Shown one piece after another: positions 18,466 to 26,901 of a DNA stretch of 64,000 bases (position 1 is its first letter; the number at the start of each line of letters is the position of its first letter). The translations under genes were made by a program, and so were the position numbers. The DNA lies in contig NZ_JAHUWN010000001.1 of the NCBI RefSeq assembly GCF_019219025.1, forward strand, positions 124,001 to 188,000. The letters run 5' to 3'. The notes beneath the pieces were generated by a model that searched no databases, was not told the DNA's origin, and saw nothing but the letters and a program-made list of their open reading frames with translations. This DNA comes from Bacillus sp. sid0103. Lineage in GTDB: Bacteria; Bacillota; Bacilli; Bacillales_B; DSM-18226.

Positions 18466-18673
18466 TATTACTTCGCGGTATACCGAAGATCTTAGCTTCC
18501 AGTCTCCGACCTGTCGGTGCTGCCGCCAACCCTCCCTGCCCAGTTTCTTTTAGTGCTGTTGGCATTGTTTGAGCGATTCTATACATTGCTTCTATCACGT
18601 CATCACAAGGGATTTGACTTGTAATTCCAATCATGACGGGACCAATGATATCAAACACGCTCCTATATTTCAC
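18449..18673 (-). pseudogene. sdaAB'-'sdaAA deletion scar (in-frame fusion ORF)
   Basis: A 74-codon ORF starts at a GTG with a GGGGGAGAATGGA region upstream. Residues 1-16 (MKYRSVFDIIGPVMIG) are the start of serine dehydratase beta subunit SdaAB. From about residue 17 on (IPCDDVIEAMY, ETGQGGLAAAPTGRRLEAKIFG) it matches the C-terminus of alpha subunit SdaAA. The rest of both genes, including the catalytic and iron-sulfur parts, is missing, so it cannot be an enzyme. This is exactly where B. subtilis has sdaAB-sdaAA, between fakA and recG. The frame stayed open through the junction. The ORF ends inside recG, whose start may rely on it. Confidence 0.88.
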
Positions 18674-18751
18674 TCCATTCTCCCCCTCGGGCGCTATTCT
18701 ATCTCATAACCCTGTTTTTATTGTCTTATTTTTCCAATTGCTTTTTTCCAC

Positions 18752-18776
18752 AAAAAAAGAAGGGAAAACTCCCTTC
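18752..18776 (-). terminator. Terminator after fakA
   Basis: Stem GAAGGGA / TCCCTTC with a short loop, followed by seven Ts on the minus strand. It separates yloU-fakA from the sda scar and recG. Confidence 0.85.
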
Positions 18777-18791
18777 TATTTTAGCTTTTCA

Positions 18792-20474
18792 TTATTCAAT
18801 TGAAAAGATAAATGAATATAACGGCTGTCTGCCATTATGGATTTCAACTTCAACATCTTCATAATGTTCTTCTACAAACTGACTTAGCTTGTTTACCTCT
18901 TCTTCGCTAATGTCTTCCCCATAAATAATGGTTAATATTTCTGAATCCTCATCTAGCATTTGTGAAAGTAGGTCCTCAGCAACTTTTCCTTTGTCCTTGT
19001 TTTTAACAACGATTTTTCCTTCAGCAATACCCATAAAATCATCTTTCTCGATTTCTAAGCCATCAATCTGGGTATCCCGAACAGCATAGGTTATTTGACC
19101 AGTTTTCACGTGTTTTAACGCTTCATTCATTGCATCTTGATTTGCCTGAAGTTCAGCTGAAGGATTAAACGCTAACAAAGCTGAAAGTCCCTGCGGGACC
19201 GTCTTAGACGGGATCACATAAATTTCCTCTTCCGAAACATCTGCTGCCTGCTGAGCTGCCATAATGATGTTTTTATTATTAGGTAAGATAAATACTTTTT
19301 TAGCATTTACTTCCTTAACAGCCTTGACGATATCCTCCGTACTCGGATTCATCGTTTGCCCGCCTTCAATAACCTCATGAGCACCAATACTTTTAAATAA
19401 ATCTGCAATCCCTGAGCCCATAGACACGGTAACAATTCCGTATTCTTGCTTCTCTTTTGAGGACTTTTTACGGTCAGTAGCGGAGGCACTATGTGTTTCG
19501 CCAACAATATTGGTGTGCTGTTGACGCATGTTTTCTATCTTCATGTTAATTAAATTTCCATACTTTTGCCCATAGGTAAGTACTTCTCCAGGTTGTTCGG
19601 AATGAATATGCACTTTCACCACATCATCATCCGCAATGACCAATAAAGAATCGCCCAATTTACTGAGGTCATTTCTAAACATGCCTTCATCAAACGGATG
19701 TTTTGCTGTTTTTTCTTGTTCAAAACGCACCATAAATTCGGTGCAATACCCAAATTCAATGTCTTCTGTGTTTATATGTCCTTGAACACTTTTATGGTGT
19801 TCAGTACTGACCAATTCATCCATTGAAAGAGCTGCAGTAGGTGTATCAGGCAGCTTTTCGCCTTTTAGAACTGCAAGAAACCCTTCATAAACAAATACAA
19901 GTCCTTGGCCGCCACTATCAACCACGCCAACTTCCTTTAAAACTGGAAGCAGTTCTGGAGTGCGTTTTAATGAAACCTTTGCTTCTTTTAATACTTCTTC
20001 CATAATGACAATGATGTCATTTGAATTCTGTGCAGCTTGTACGCCCTTTTTAGCAGAATCCTTAGCAACAGTTAAAATCGTTCCTTCTACAGGCTTCATT
20101 ACGGCTTTATATGCAGTTTCTACTCCAGCCTCTAGGGCGTGAGCAAAGTCTATCCCTGAGATGTTTGCTTTCGTTTCAACCGCCTTAGAAAAACCACGGA
20201 ATAACTGTGATAGAATAACTCCTGAATTTCCGCGGGCCCCCATAAGCAATCCCTTGGAAAGGGCTGATCCCACTTTACCAATATGGTCTTGAACATTATT
20301 TTTTACTTCCTTAGCCCCAGATGTCATGGATAAATTCATGTTAGTTCCGGTATCACCATCTGGCACGGGAAAAACGTTTAAAGCATCAACCATTTTTGCA
20401 TTCGCTGCTAAATGATTGGCCCCTTGAATCACCATTTCGGCAAAACGTTTTCCATCTAAAGCTGTTATTGACAC
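18792..20474 (-). CDS. fakA: Fatty acid kinase ATP-binding subunit FakA (YloV, DhaL-like)
   Basis: The 560-residue protein belongs to the DegV-associated DAK family. The N-terminal DhaL-type domain carries the nucleotide and metal motif PVPDGDTGTNM (about residues 37-47). With a FakB acyl-binding partner encoded elsewhere it phosphorylates exogenous fatty acids so PlsY can use them, which suits a position near plsX. The start is a GTG with a GAGGAGGAAAG site. yloU is 36 nt upstream in the same transcript. Confidence 0.94.
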   Translation of the reverse strand: MSITALDGKRFAEMVIQGANHLAANAKMVDALNVFPVPDGDTGTNMNLSMTSGAKEVKNNVQDHIGKVGSALSKGLLMGARGNSGVILSQLFRGFSKAVETKANISGIDFAHALEAGVETAYKAVMKPVEGTILTVAKDSAKKGVQAAQNSNDIIVIMEEVLKEAKVSLKRTPELLPVLKEVGVVDSGGQGLVFVYEGFLAVLKGEKLPDTPTAALSMDELVSTEHHKSVQGHINTEDIEFGYCTEFMVRFEQEKTAKHPFDEGMFRNDLSKLGDSLLVIADDDVVKVHIHSEQPGEVLTYGQKYGNLINMKIENMRQQHTNIVGETHSASATDRKKSSKEKQEYGIVTVSMGSGIADLFKSIGAHEVIEGGQTMNPSTEDIVKAVKEVNAKKVFILPNNKNIIMAAQQAADVSEEEIYVIPSKTVPQGLSALLAFNPSAELQANQDAMNEALKHVKTGQITYAVRDTQIDGLEIEKDDFMGIAEGKIVVKNKDKGKVAEDLLSQMLDEDSEILTIIYGEDISEEEVNKLSQFVEEHYEDVEVEIHNGRQPLYSFIFSIE

Positions 20475-20510
20475 TAAACTTTCCTCCTCTACAGAGTTCG
20501 TTACACGAAC

Positions 20511-20873
20511 TTACGGGTTCGTCACTCGAACTCCCTGAACGTAAATATTTACGGAGTCAACGGCAAGTCCAACAGTCTTATCGAGGGTATATTTAACCTT
20601 TGATTGCACGTTGTGGGCAATTTCGGAAATTTTCGTTCCATAGCTAACAATAATATACATATCAATATGTAATGCTTCATTCTCTTGGCGAACAATTACG
20701 CCACGAGTGAAATTTTCTTTACGTAGTATTTCCGTAATTCCATCTTTAATTTGATTCTTTGAGGCCATTCCAACGATTCCATAACATTCGATTGCCGCAC
20801 CTCCTGCGATGGTCGCGATTACTTCGTTAGAAATATCAATTTGTCCGAACTTTGTTTTTAATTCAATGGACAT
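20511..20873 (-). CDS. yloU: Asp23/Gls24 family envelope stress protein YloU
   Basis: The 120-residue protein has the Asp23 (DUF322) fold: GQIDISNEVIATIAGGAAIECYGIVGM, then alternating strands ending in VDSVNIYVQGV. Family members are membrane-associated scaffold proteins, sometimes linked to alkaline shock. The conserved pairing with fakA suggests a role in lipid or envelope homeostasis, but this is inference. A strong AGGAGGGGG site precedes the ATG, and a dyad covers the probable promoter. Confidence 0.9.
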   Translation of the reverse strand: MSIELKTKFGQIDISNEVIATIAGGAAIECYGIVGMASKNQIKDGITEILRKENFTRGVIVRQENEALHIDMYIIVSYGTKISEIAHNVQSKVKYTLDKTVGLAVDSVNIYVQGVRVTNP

Positions 20874-20906
20874 GAATCGTTCCCCCTCCTGAAAAAAATT
20901 GCTCCT

Positions 20907-20932
20907 TGACTACAGTCATTTTACTATAGTCA
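20907..20932. promoter_or_regulatory. Inverted repeat over probable yloU-fakA promoter
   Basis: Arms TGACTACAGT (20907-20916) and ACTATAGTCA (20923-20932) pair in 9 of 10 positions with a 6-nt centre. On the minus strand the arrangement contains a TAAAAT-type -10 box with a weak TTTCAA at 17 nt. It could be an operator; no known regulator matches by eye. Confidence 0.4.
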
Positions 20933-21156
20933 ATGCAATATTGAAAGTTATTCCTGCCTGATTAGTATAAGAGCATTTAAATAATGATGATGTCAAGGTT
21001 TTTTTCTTGAAAGGATACTATTGCAATCAAATAGGTTGTATGATAAATTATTAAGGTATCTCAAGTCTAGAAAATTTGTTCATACAATTTTCTTTTTCCA
21101 GATGAGGATCTTAGATTGCTGTATAAAGCTTTTGGTAGTTAAGGAGGGAAATCATT

Positions 21157-21345
21157 ATGCCACGTCAATGTGTTGTAACTGGAAAGAAAACAACAACTGG
21201 TAACGCACGTTCTCACGCTATGAACGCAAACAAGCGTACATGGGGTGCTAACCTACAAAAAGTACGTATTCTTGTTGATGGAAAGCCTAAGCGTGTTTGG
21301 GTTTCTGCAAGAGCGTTGAAATCCGGTAAAGTAGAACGCGTTTAA
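21157..21345 (+). CDS. rpmB: 50S ribosomal protein L28
   Basis: The 62-residue protein begins [23 protein letters not shown], the L28 signature. It is transcribed opposite to its neighbours, as in B. subtilis, between spoVM and yloU. AAGGAGGG lies about 8 nt before the ATG. A TTGCAA box at 21021 with TAAATT at 17 nt is a possible promoter of low certainty. Only one N-terminal Cys and no CXXC pair are present, the zinc-independent form. Confidence 0.97.
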   Translation: MPRQCVVTGKKTTTGNARSHAMNANKRTWGANLQKVRILVDGKPKRVWVSARALKSGKVERV

Positions 21346-21360
21346 TAGAACGTTTGGAAT

Positions 21361-21390
21361 GGGCATCCGTTAAGGATGTCTTTTCTTTTT
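21361..21390 (+). terminator. Terminator after rpmB
   Basis: Stem GCATCC / GGATGT with GTTA loop, followed by TTTTCTTTTT, beginning 16 nt after the rpmB stop. Confidence 0.75.
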
Positions 21391-21418
21391 ATTCAAAAGC
21401 TGTATTAAAAGTCAATGC

Positions 21419-21497
21419 TGATTCCAGCGGAAGGCGTGAAGCGATGAGGAGGCTCCACGGACCGCCCGTGGAAGGGAAGCACCTTTCGCTCCAATCA
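21419..21497. repeat. Small inverted-repeat element, MITE-like
   Basis: About 79 bp with imperfect inverted ends (left TGATTCCAGCGGAAGGC; right, on the minus strand, TGATTGGAGCGAAAGGT) and an internal hairpin CCACGG / CCGTGG. It is markedly more GC-rich than its surroundings. The pattern resembles small dispersed repeats of Bacillaceae; there is no coding capacity. Confidence 0.5.
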
Positions 21498-21523
21498 ACA
21501 TATTTATTTTTTCCCAATAAACA

Positions 21524-21554
21524 AAATAAAAAGCACCCAAATTAAACGGGTGCC
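21524..21554 (-). terminator. Terminator after spoVM
   Basis: Stem GGCACCC / GGGTGC with a loop of about 9 nt, then TTTTTATTTT on the minus strand, about 33 nt past the spoVM stop codon. Confidence 0.75.
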
Positions 21555-21586
21555 ATTAGCTTAAAGATTATTAACATATGCATATG

Positions 21587-21670
21587 CTATTCGTTCTTTT
21601 TAAACGCTCCAATCATCGCGCGGACAAGTCCACCTAAAAATTTCGGCAGTTTAATCGTATAAAATTTCAT
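21587..21670 (-). CDS. spoVM: Stage V sporulation protein M
   Basis: A 27-codon gene beginning MKFYTIKLPKFLGG and ending in AFKKNE. It matches B. subtilis SpoVM almost throughout, including Pro9, with one extra residue at the C-terminus. SpoVM is an amphipathic helix that recognises the convex surface of the forespore membrane, anchors the SpoIVA coat platform and is an FtsH substrate. A GAGGAGGGAC site precedes the ATG. It lies between rpmB and thiN, its conserved place. It should be driven by sigma-E, but I could not find a clear sigma-E promoter in 21671-21823. Confidence 0.96.
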   Translation of the reverse strand: MKFYTIKLPKFLGGLVRAMIGAFKKNE

Positions 21671-21823
21671 ACTGTCCCTCCTCACAAATCTCCCCAGCTT
21701 ATTTCAACCCAACTTTTTTCGAACGCCCTACCATTTTATTCAAACGAACGAAATCAGTACCAAAAACATTGAAGGCACTATTCCAACTTTAATGGGCTAT
21801 TCTGAGTTAGTTACAAAAACATA

Positions 21824-22471
21824 TTAATCATGACTTCTTATCACTATTAATATGCCTTCAGAAAATGAAAAAGTACCATAATCACTAATAAGTTCATTAC
21901 TAATACATAGTGTTGAACCAATTGAAATATGACGATTATTCAAAGGAAATTTGAAGCCCTCAAGGGTAAGATTGCGGATATTTAGTGTTAAAGGAACAAA
22001 GGAAATATATTTTTTTGCATTCATTTTTTCAATCGTATAGCTGCCTGCTTCTTTAATAAAAATGATGTTATTACGGTCAATTAAACAAATATCCACTTCT
22101 TTTTTTTGGTTGAATTGATTGAGTAATAAATGTACATTAGCAAACAAATGATCCAATCTGCCTCCGGTAGCCCCAAATAAGCGAATGGCGCTTGGATGCT
22201 GACCAAGTGCCCAATTGAGGGCCAGTTCCATGTCTGTTTCGTCCTTTTCCGGTTTATACTTTTTCAATTCAGAAACACGGTCTTCAATAAACATTAATTC
22301 GTCTAAAGACACAGAATCGAAATCGCCAAAAGCAATAAATGGACTAATATTTCTTTTTAAGAGGTGATAGACGCCGCGGTCGACTCCTACCCAAATTGCA
22401 TCACTTTCTATGTACTCAGTTAAATCTGGCAAAAGGTCTTCAGGGCCTCCGGCAACAATATTGATAATCAT
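21824..22471 (-). CDS. thiN: Thiamine pyrophosphokinase (YloS)
   Basis: The 215-residue enzyme transfers pyrophosphate from ATP to thiamine, giving the cofactor thiamine diphosphate directly. The motifs VGVDRGVYHLL, AFGDFDS and KDETDMELAL with the acidic metal ligands, and GATGGRLDHLFAN, are family hallmarks. It follows rpe after a terminator-like hairpin. Length is normal. Confidence 0.95.
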   Translation of the reverse strand: MIINIVAGGPEDLLPDLTEYIESDAIWVGVDRGVYHLLKRNISPFIAFGDFDSVSLDELMFIEDRVSELKKYKPEKDETDMELALNWALGQHPSAIRLFGATGGRLDHLFANVHLLLNQFNQKKEVDICLIDRNNIIFIKEAGSYTIEKMNAKKYISFVPLTLNIRNLTLEGFKFPLNNRHISIGSTLCISNELISDYGTFSFSEGILIVIRSHD

Positions 22472-22495
22472 AACAATTCTCCTTTTTCAATATGC

Positions 22496-22519
22496 AAAAA
22501 GCCAGCACGTAAGCTGGCC
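22496..22519 (-). terminator. Terminator after rpe
   Basis: Stem GCCAGC / GCTGGC with a short loop (TTACGT), followed by five Ts on the minus strand. It lies between rpe and thiN, so thiN may be expressed partly by readthrough. Confidence 0.7.
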
Positions 22520-22524
22520 TCCCA

Positions 22525-23169
22525 TTAACCTCGTATCAGCGAAATTGCCTTCGCATAATCTTCTTCATTATATATAGCAGATCCTGCCACAAGGACATTG
22601 GCTCCCGCTTCCATGCATAGTTTTGCCGTTTCTGAATTAACACCGCCATCAATTTCAATCTCTAGGTCTAAACCTTTTTGTTCTGCCATTTCTTTTACTT
22701 TTCTAATTTTCGGAAGAACCTCAGGTATGAACTTTTGCCCGCCGAATCCTGGATTGACCGACATTAATAGGACCATATCGATGTCCCCAATTATGTGTTG
22801 AATCGATTCCACAGGTGTAGCTGGGTTTAAAACTACACCTGCCTTAATTCCAAAGGATTTAATATTTTGGATCGTGCGATGTAAGTGAGGACATGCCTCC
22901 ACATGGACGGTAATATAATCAGCACCTGCTTTAGCAAATGCTTCAATATATTGATCAGGGTTTTCAATCATAAGGTGTACATCAAGTGGAAGTTTCGTGA
23001 TTGGACGAATCGCTTCAACAATCAAGGGTCCAATCGTAATATTAGGTACAAAGTGACCATCCATGACATCAATATGAATGTAGTCAGCTCCCCCTTTTTC
23101 CACCGCTAAAATTTCTTCACCCAATTTCGAAAAATCGGCTGATAGTATGGAAGGTGCTATTTTAACCAT
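22525..23169 (-). CDS. rpe: Ribulose-phosphate 3-epimerase
   Basis: The 214-residue TIM-barrel enzyme interconverts ribulose 5-phosphate and xylulose 5-phosphate in the pentose phosphate pathway. Seen are APSILSADF, the metal-binding [30 protein letters not shown] and EIDGGVN. It follows rsgA by 2 nt, the standard prpC-prkC-rsgA-rpe operon of Bacillus. Confidence 0.97.
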   Translation of the reverse strand: MVKIAPSILSADFSKLGEEILAVEKGGADYIHIDVMDGHFVPNITIGPLIVEAIRPITKLPLDVHLMIENPDQYIEAFAKAGADYITVHVEACPHLHRTIQNIKSFGIKAGVVLNPATPVESIQHIIGDIDMVLLMSVNPGFGGQKFIPEVLPKIRKVKEMAEQKGLDLEIEIDGGVNSETAKLCMEAGANVLVAGSAIYNEEDYAKAISLIRG

Positions 23170-23171
23170 TA

Positions 23172-24053
23172 TTAATACCTCGGCTTTCTATCCTTTATCT
23201 CCTGTAAGAAATCTAAATAATGTTCGTATCGATATCCTGGGATATCCCCTGTGTCTACGGCTTGTTTCACACCACATTTGGGTTCAGAAACATGCAAACA
23301 GCCTCGAAATTTACAATTCTCACTTGCACTTTGTAGTTCAGGGAAACAAAAAGTTAAATCTTCCGCTTCAATATTAGTAAATTCCAATGAACTAAATCCT
23401 GGAGTATCGGCAATAAGTCCATTGCCGATCTTAATTAATTCCACATGTCTTGTCGTATGCTTTCCTCTGCCTAAATGGGAGGAAATATCATTTGTTTTTA
23501 AATCAAGATCTGGCCTAAGAACATTCAGTAACGAGGATTTCCCAACACCAGATTGACCAGCAAAAACAGATATTTTATTATCAACATGCGGACTTAACAT
23601 TTCAATTCCTGCTTCTGTTTCGGAAGAAGTAAGGATTACTTTATAGCCTGCTGCTGTATACTGCTCTGCATAATCCTTTATCATCATTTTCTCATCATCG
23701 GTAGTAAGGTCCATTTTGGTAATGCAAATTAGCGGTTCAATCCGATTAAATTCAACAAGAACGAGGAAACGATCTAATAGGACTGTACTGAATTCTGGTT
23801 CAACAGCGGAAAACACAAGAATGGCTTGATCTACATTTGCAATCGGTGGCCGAATGAGCTCATTCTTGCGAGACTTTACTTCCATAATGTACCCTTCCAA
23901 GTCATTTTCAGCTTGAAAAACAACTTCGTCACCTACAAGAGGGGTAATTTTATTTTTTCTAAATACCCCTCTGCCACGGCATTGGATTAACTTATCATTT
24001 CCAAGTACATAATAGAAACCGCTTAATGCTTTAACAATTTTTCCTTCCGGCAT
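23172..24053 (-). CDS. rsgA: Small ribosomal subunit biogenesis GTPase RsgA (CpgA/YloQ)
   Basis: The 293-residue circularly permuted GTPase acts in 30S maturation and is a known PrkC target in Bacillus. An N-terminal OB-fold is followed by G4 TKMD (112-115), G1 GQSGVGKSS (166-174), G3 DTPG (216-219), and a zinc finger with Cys247, Cys252, His254 and Cys260. I use the ATG at 24053, with AAGGAG 7 nt upstream, not the GTG two codons before. Its place behind the kinase and phosphatase pair is conserved. Confidence 0.96.
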   Translation of the reverse strand: MPEGKIVKALSGFYYVLGNDKLIQCRGRGVFRKNKITPLVGDEVVFQAENDLEGYIMEVKSRKNELIRPPIANVDQAILVFSAVEPEFSTVLLDRFLVLVEFNRIEPLICITKMDLTTDDEKMMIKDYAEQYTAAGYKVILTSSETEAGIEMLSPHVDNKISVFAGQSGVGKSSLLNVLRPDLDLKTNDISSHLGRGKHTTRHVELIKIGNGLIADTPGFSSLEFTNIEAEDLTFCFPELQSASENCKFRGCLHVSEPKCGVKQAVDTGDIPGYRYEHYLDFLQEIKDRKPRY

Positions 24054-24146
24054 AGCCACACTCCTTGCCTTTCAATTAGAAAATATCAACCTTCATATAT
24101 TCCCCGTTTTCAAATCCTTTAGTTAAAAGAGCATCATAATATGGAC

Positions 24147-26141
24147 TTATTCTGTTTCAGAATAGTTTATGACATCCTCCGCAATGACCTGACTATCACG
24201 AATAACCCTGTAGCCAGCTTTTCCACCATAAGGAATCGTTAACTCAATTTGTTTTTTCGTTGTTTCAGTAATGTCAAAAGTTTCTGCTGGTTCTGTCATG
24301 CTATGATTCATATCTTCGATGTAAATGATGACTTCCTGCTTAGGAAGAGGTTCGCCAGTGACCGGAACGGTTGGTTCATAATCAATGGTTATTTCCTTCA
24401 CTACCGTTTTTGGGGGCTTTTCTTCTTTCCCTTTTGAGATAATAACAGATATGGTATCTCCCTTGGTCATTTCCGTTCCAGGTTTTGGTGATTGAGAAAT
24501 AACCATGTCGGCAGGAACTTTTTCATCATATTTTTCTTCAGTCTCGATCTTGAGCCCTACTAAGGAGGCGTAATCCTGAGCACTTTTTAATGTGTATTGT
24601 GTTAAATCACTAAGGACAATTTTTTCTGGTCCTTTACTAACTTCAAATTCTATTACAGTATCTTCAGGGACGACTTTTTCACCACCAGGAGGTGATTGAT
24701 TAAGGATCGTTCCTGGTTCACTTTCATCATATTTCTCATTCTTCCTTATATCTTTAAAATTCCTATTTTCCAATAATAGGAAAACATCATCGTATAGTCT
24801 TCCCTTATAATCTGAGAGTTCCGTTTTTTCTTTGCCCGTACTCACATATAGTGTAACTTTTGTGTTTTCCTTGACCGTTGTGCCAATTTCAGGGTCTGTC
24901 TTAATGACTTCTCCTTCATCAATCAAATCATCTGTTATTTTGATTTTTTTCTCTACATCTAAACCGTTAAGCTTTAGCTTGGAAATCGCATCATCTAATT
25001 CCATCCCGCTTACATCAGGGATTTTGATATCTTTAGCAGATAATAATGCAGGTAAAAGGGTAGGAGCTAAGAGTCCAAGAACAGCAAGGATAAGAAAAGT
25101 GGTAATTAAGACAGCTGGCCATTTTTTCCGCTTTTTCTTACTATCTTTTTCTTTTTCTTTCTCTTTCTTCGGTGTATCTATTTTGTTTGGTAAAATTTTA
25201 TCGGCACTATGAACTAATGTTTCATCAAGATTTTTATGCGGACGGTCATTCGTAATAATCGGTATTGCCTTAGTTGCTTCATCATCAATTGGAATGTTAA
25301 ACTTAGGTTCATTCATTCTCTCAGGATTAAGTGCTGTTCTTAAATCCTCCTCCATTTCATCAACACTGTTATAACGATGGAAGGGGTCTTTTGCAGTAGC
25401 CTTCAATACAATATTCTCTACACTTTGCGGTATGTTGGGATTCCATCTTCTTAAAGAAGGCGTTTCCGATTGGAGATGCTTTAACGCAATCGAAACGGCC
25501 GATTCCCCAGAGAATGGAAGCCTCCCAGTTAAAATTTCGAACATAACAATCCCTAGAGAATATATATCAGATTTTCTATTTGCCATGCCGCCTCTTGCTT
25601 GTTCTGGTGATAAATAGTGAACGGAACCTAAAACAGAATTTGTTTGGGTAATGCTTGTAGCACTTAGTGCCATTGCAATGCCAAAATCAGTAATTTTCAC
25701 ATTGCCATTCCGATCAATTAGTATGTTATGCGGCTTAATATCACGATGAATAATATGATTTTGATGGGCATGAGTTATGGCAGAAGTTAATTGCATCATA
25801 ATATCTACAGCTTTTTCGACACGTAGTGATGAATGTTGATGTATGTATTGCTTTAATGTCTGCCCATTCACATATTCCATAACAATATAGTAAAGTGAAT
25901 CCTCTTCTCCTACATCGTAAATACTTACAATATTGGGATGGGTAAGACTGGTAGCTGATTGTGCTTCTCTATGAAAACGGCGAATAAATTCCTCATCATT
26001 AACATAATCAAGACGGAGCATTTTAACAGCAACTTCTCTGTCTAAAATCATATCATGTGCTAAATACACATTTGCCATACCGCCTCCGCCAATCATTTCA
26101 AGAACTTTATAGCGGCCGCTTATTCTCTTCCCAATAATCAC
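24147..26141 (-). CDS. prkC: Serine/threonine protein kinase PrkC with PASTA repeats
   Basis: The 664-residue membrane kinase senses muropeptides and lipid II and affects germination and wall metabolism. The cytoplasmic kinase domain (about 11-270) shows GGGGMANVY, Lys40, HRDIKPHN with Asp134, DFG at 152-154 and SPEQARGG. A very basic juxtamembrane stretch (KKEKEKEKDSKKKRKK) leads to one membrane helix (about 341-367), then three extracellular PASTA repeats (about 372-577) and a beta-rich end. The start overlaps prpC by 4 nt, so kinase and phosphatase are coupled. Confidence 0.97.
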   Translation of the reverse strand: MIIGKRISGRYKVLEMIGGGGMANVYLAHDMILDREVAVKMLRLDYVNDEEFIRRFHREAQSATSLTHPNIVSIYDVGEEDSLYYIVMEYVNGQTLKQYIHQHSSLRVEKAVDIMMQLTSAITHAHQNHIIHRDIKPHNILIDRNGNVKITDFGIAMALSATSITQTNSVLGSVHYLSPEQARGGMANRKSDIYSLGIVMFEILTGRLPFSGESAVSIALKHLQSETPSLRRWNPNIPQSVENIVLKATAKDPFHRYNSVDEMEEDLRTALNPERMNEPKFNIPIDDEATKAIPIITNDRPHKNLDETLVHSADKILPNKIDTPKKEKEKEKDSKKKRKKWPAVLITTFLILAVLGLLAPTLLPALLSAKDIKIPDVSGMELDDAISKLKLNGLDVEKKIKITDDLIDEGEVIKTDPEIGTTVKENTKVTLYVSTGKEKTELSDYKGRLYDDVFLLLENRNFKDIRKNEKYDESEPGTILNQSPPGGEKVVPEDTVIEFEVSKGPEKIVLSDLTQYTLKSAQDYASLVGLKIETEEKYDEKVPADMVISQSPKPGTEMTKGDTISVIISKGKEEKPPKTVVKEITIDYEPTVPVTGEPLPKQEVIIYIEDMNHSMTEPAETFDITETTKKQIELTIPYGGKAGYRVIRDSQVIAEDVINYSETE

Positions 26142-26896
26142 TGATTATCACCCAATTCATTATCATTAGCATATTCTAATATGATCAGGGTAATATTGTC
26201 TTCTCCACCATTATCATTTGCGATCTTAATTAAGGTAGAAGCCTTTTCTTCAATTGAATCTTCATTTTGAAGAATTTGTACCATTTCCTTTTCATTCACT
26301 TTATTGGACAATCCATCAGAGCATAATAGAAGGTAATCTCCTTCTTCAAACATGATCGTTTTAATATCGATTTTAACATCCTGTTCTGTTCCAAGTGCTC
26401 TTAATATCCAATTTTTCCTTGGATGGTGCTCCGCATCCTCTTTTGTAATTTGTCCTGTTCGGACTAATTCATTGACGAGCGTATGGTCCTCCGTAAGCTG
26501 CTTGAACCCAGTATCATTTAGAATATAACAACGACTATCTCCGACATGGGCAATACTTGTAAAATTCTCGGAAGCAATTACAGCTTCTATGGTTGTGCCC
26601 ATCCCTTCACATTCCACATGTGATTTAGAATGTTCAAAAAGTAATTGATTAACCTGGAGAACATGGCTTTTCAGCCATGCTTCCGCTTGATCTGGGGTTT
26701 GAATTCCTTCAGACTTCTCCCACATTTCTTGGAGATGTGATACACTCATTTTACTGGCTACATCACCGGCAAGGTGACCGCCCATGCCGTCAGCTACGAT
26801 GGCAAGGCGGTGTCCGTCCCGATTTACAAAAGTACCACCACTATCTTCATTATTCTGACGGACTCTACCTTGGTCCGTTTTAAAAACAGCTTTCAC
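26138..26896 (-). CDS. prpC: PP2C-type protein phosphatase PrpC
   Basis: The roughly 252-residue manganese-dependent phosphatase reverses PrkC phosphorylation. The motifs VRQNNED, VADGMGGHLAGDVAS, HVGDSRCY, LCSDGLSN and GGEDNIT hold the metal-binding aspartates. The start is a GTG (VKAVFKTDQGRV, collinear with B. subtilis), with GAGGTGA upstream at good spacing. A GTG three codons earlier, overlapping the rlmN stop, is the alternative. It is coupled to prkC by a 4-nt overlap. Confidence 0.95.
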   Translation of the reverse strand: MKAVFKTDQGRVRQNNEDSGGTFVNRDGHRLAIVADGMGGHLAGDVASKMSVSHLQEMWEKSEGIQTPDQAEAWLKSHVLQVNQLLFEHSKSHVECEGMGTTIEAVIASENFTSIAHVGDSRCYILNDTGFKQLTEDHTLVNELVRTGQITKEDAEHHPRKNWILRALGTEQDVKIDIKTIMFEEGDYLLLCSDGLSNKVNEKEMVQILQNEDSIEEKASTLIKIANDNGGEDNITLIILEYANDNELGDNQ

Positions 26897-26901
26897 TTTT
26901 G

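Noticed and set aside
18449..18673. Treating the 74-codon ORF as a new small gene
   Set aside because: Both halves match opposite ends of the two serine dehydratase subunits, which is best explained by deletion.
25130..25200. Lys/Glu repeat in prkC as a sign of recombination or assembly error
   Set aside because: Basic juxtamembrane linkers of this type are usual in PASTA kinases and the frame is intact.
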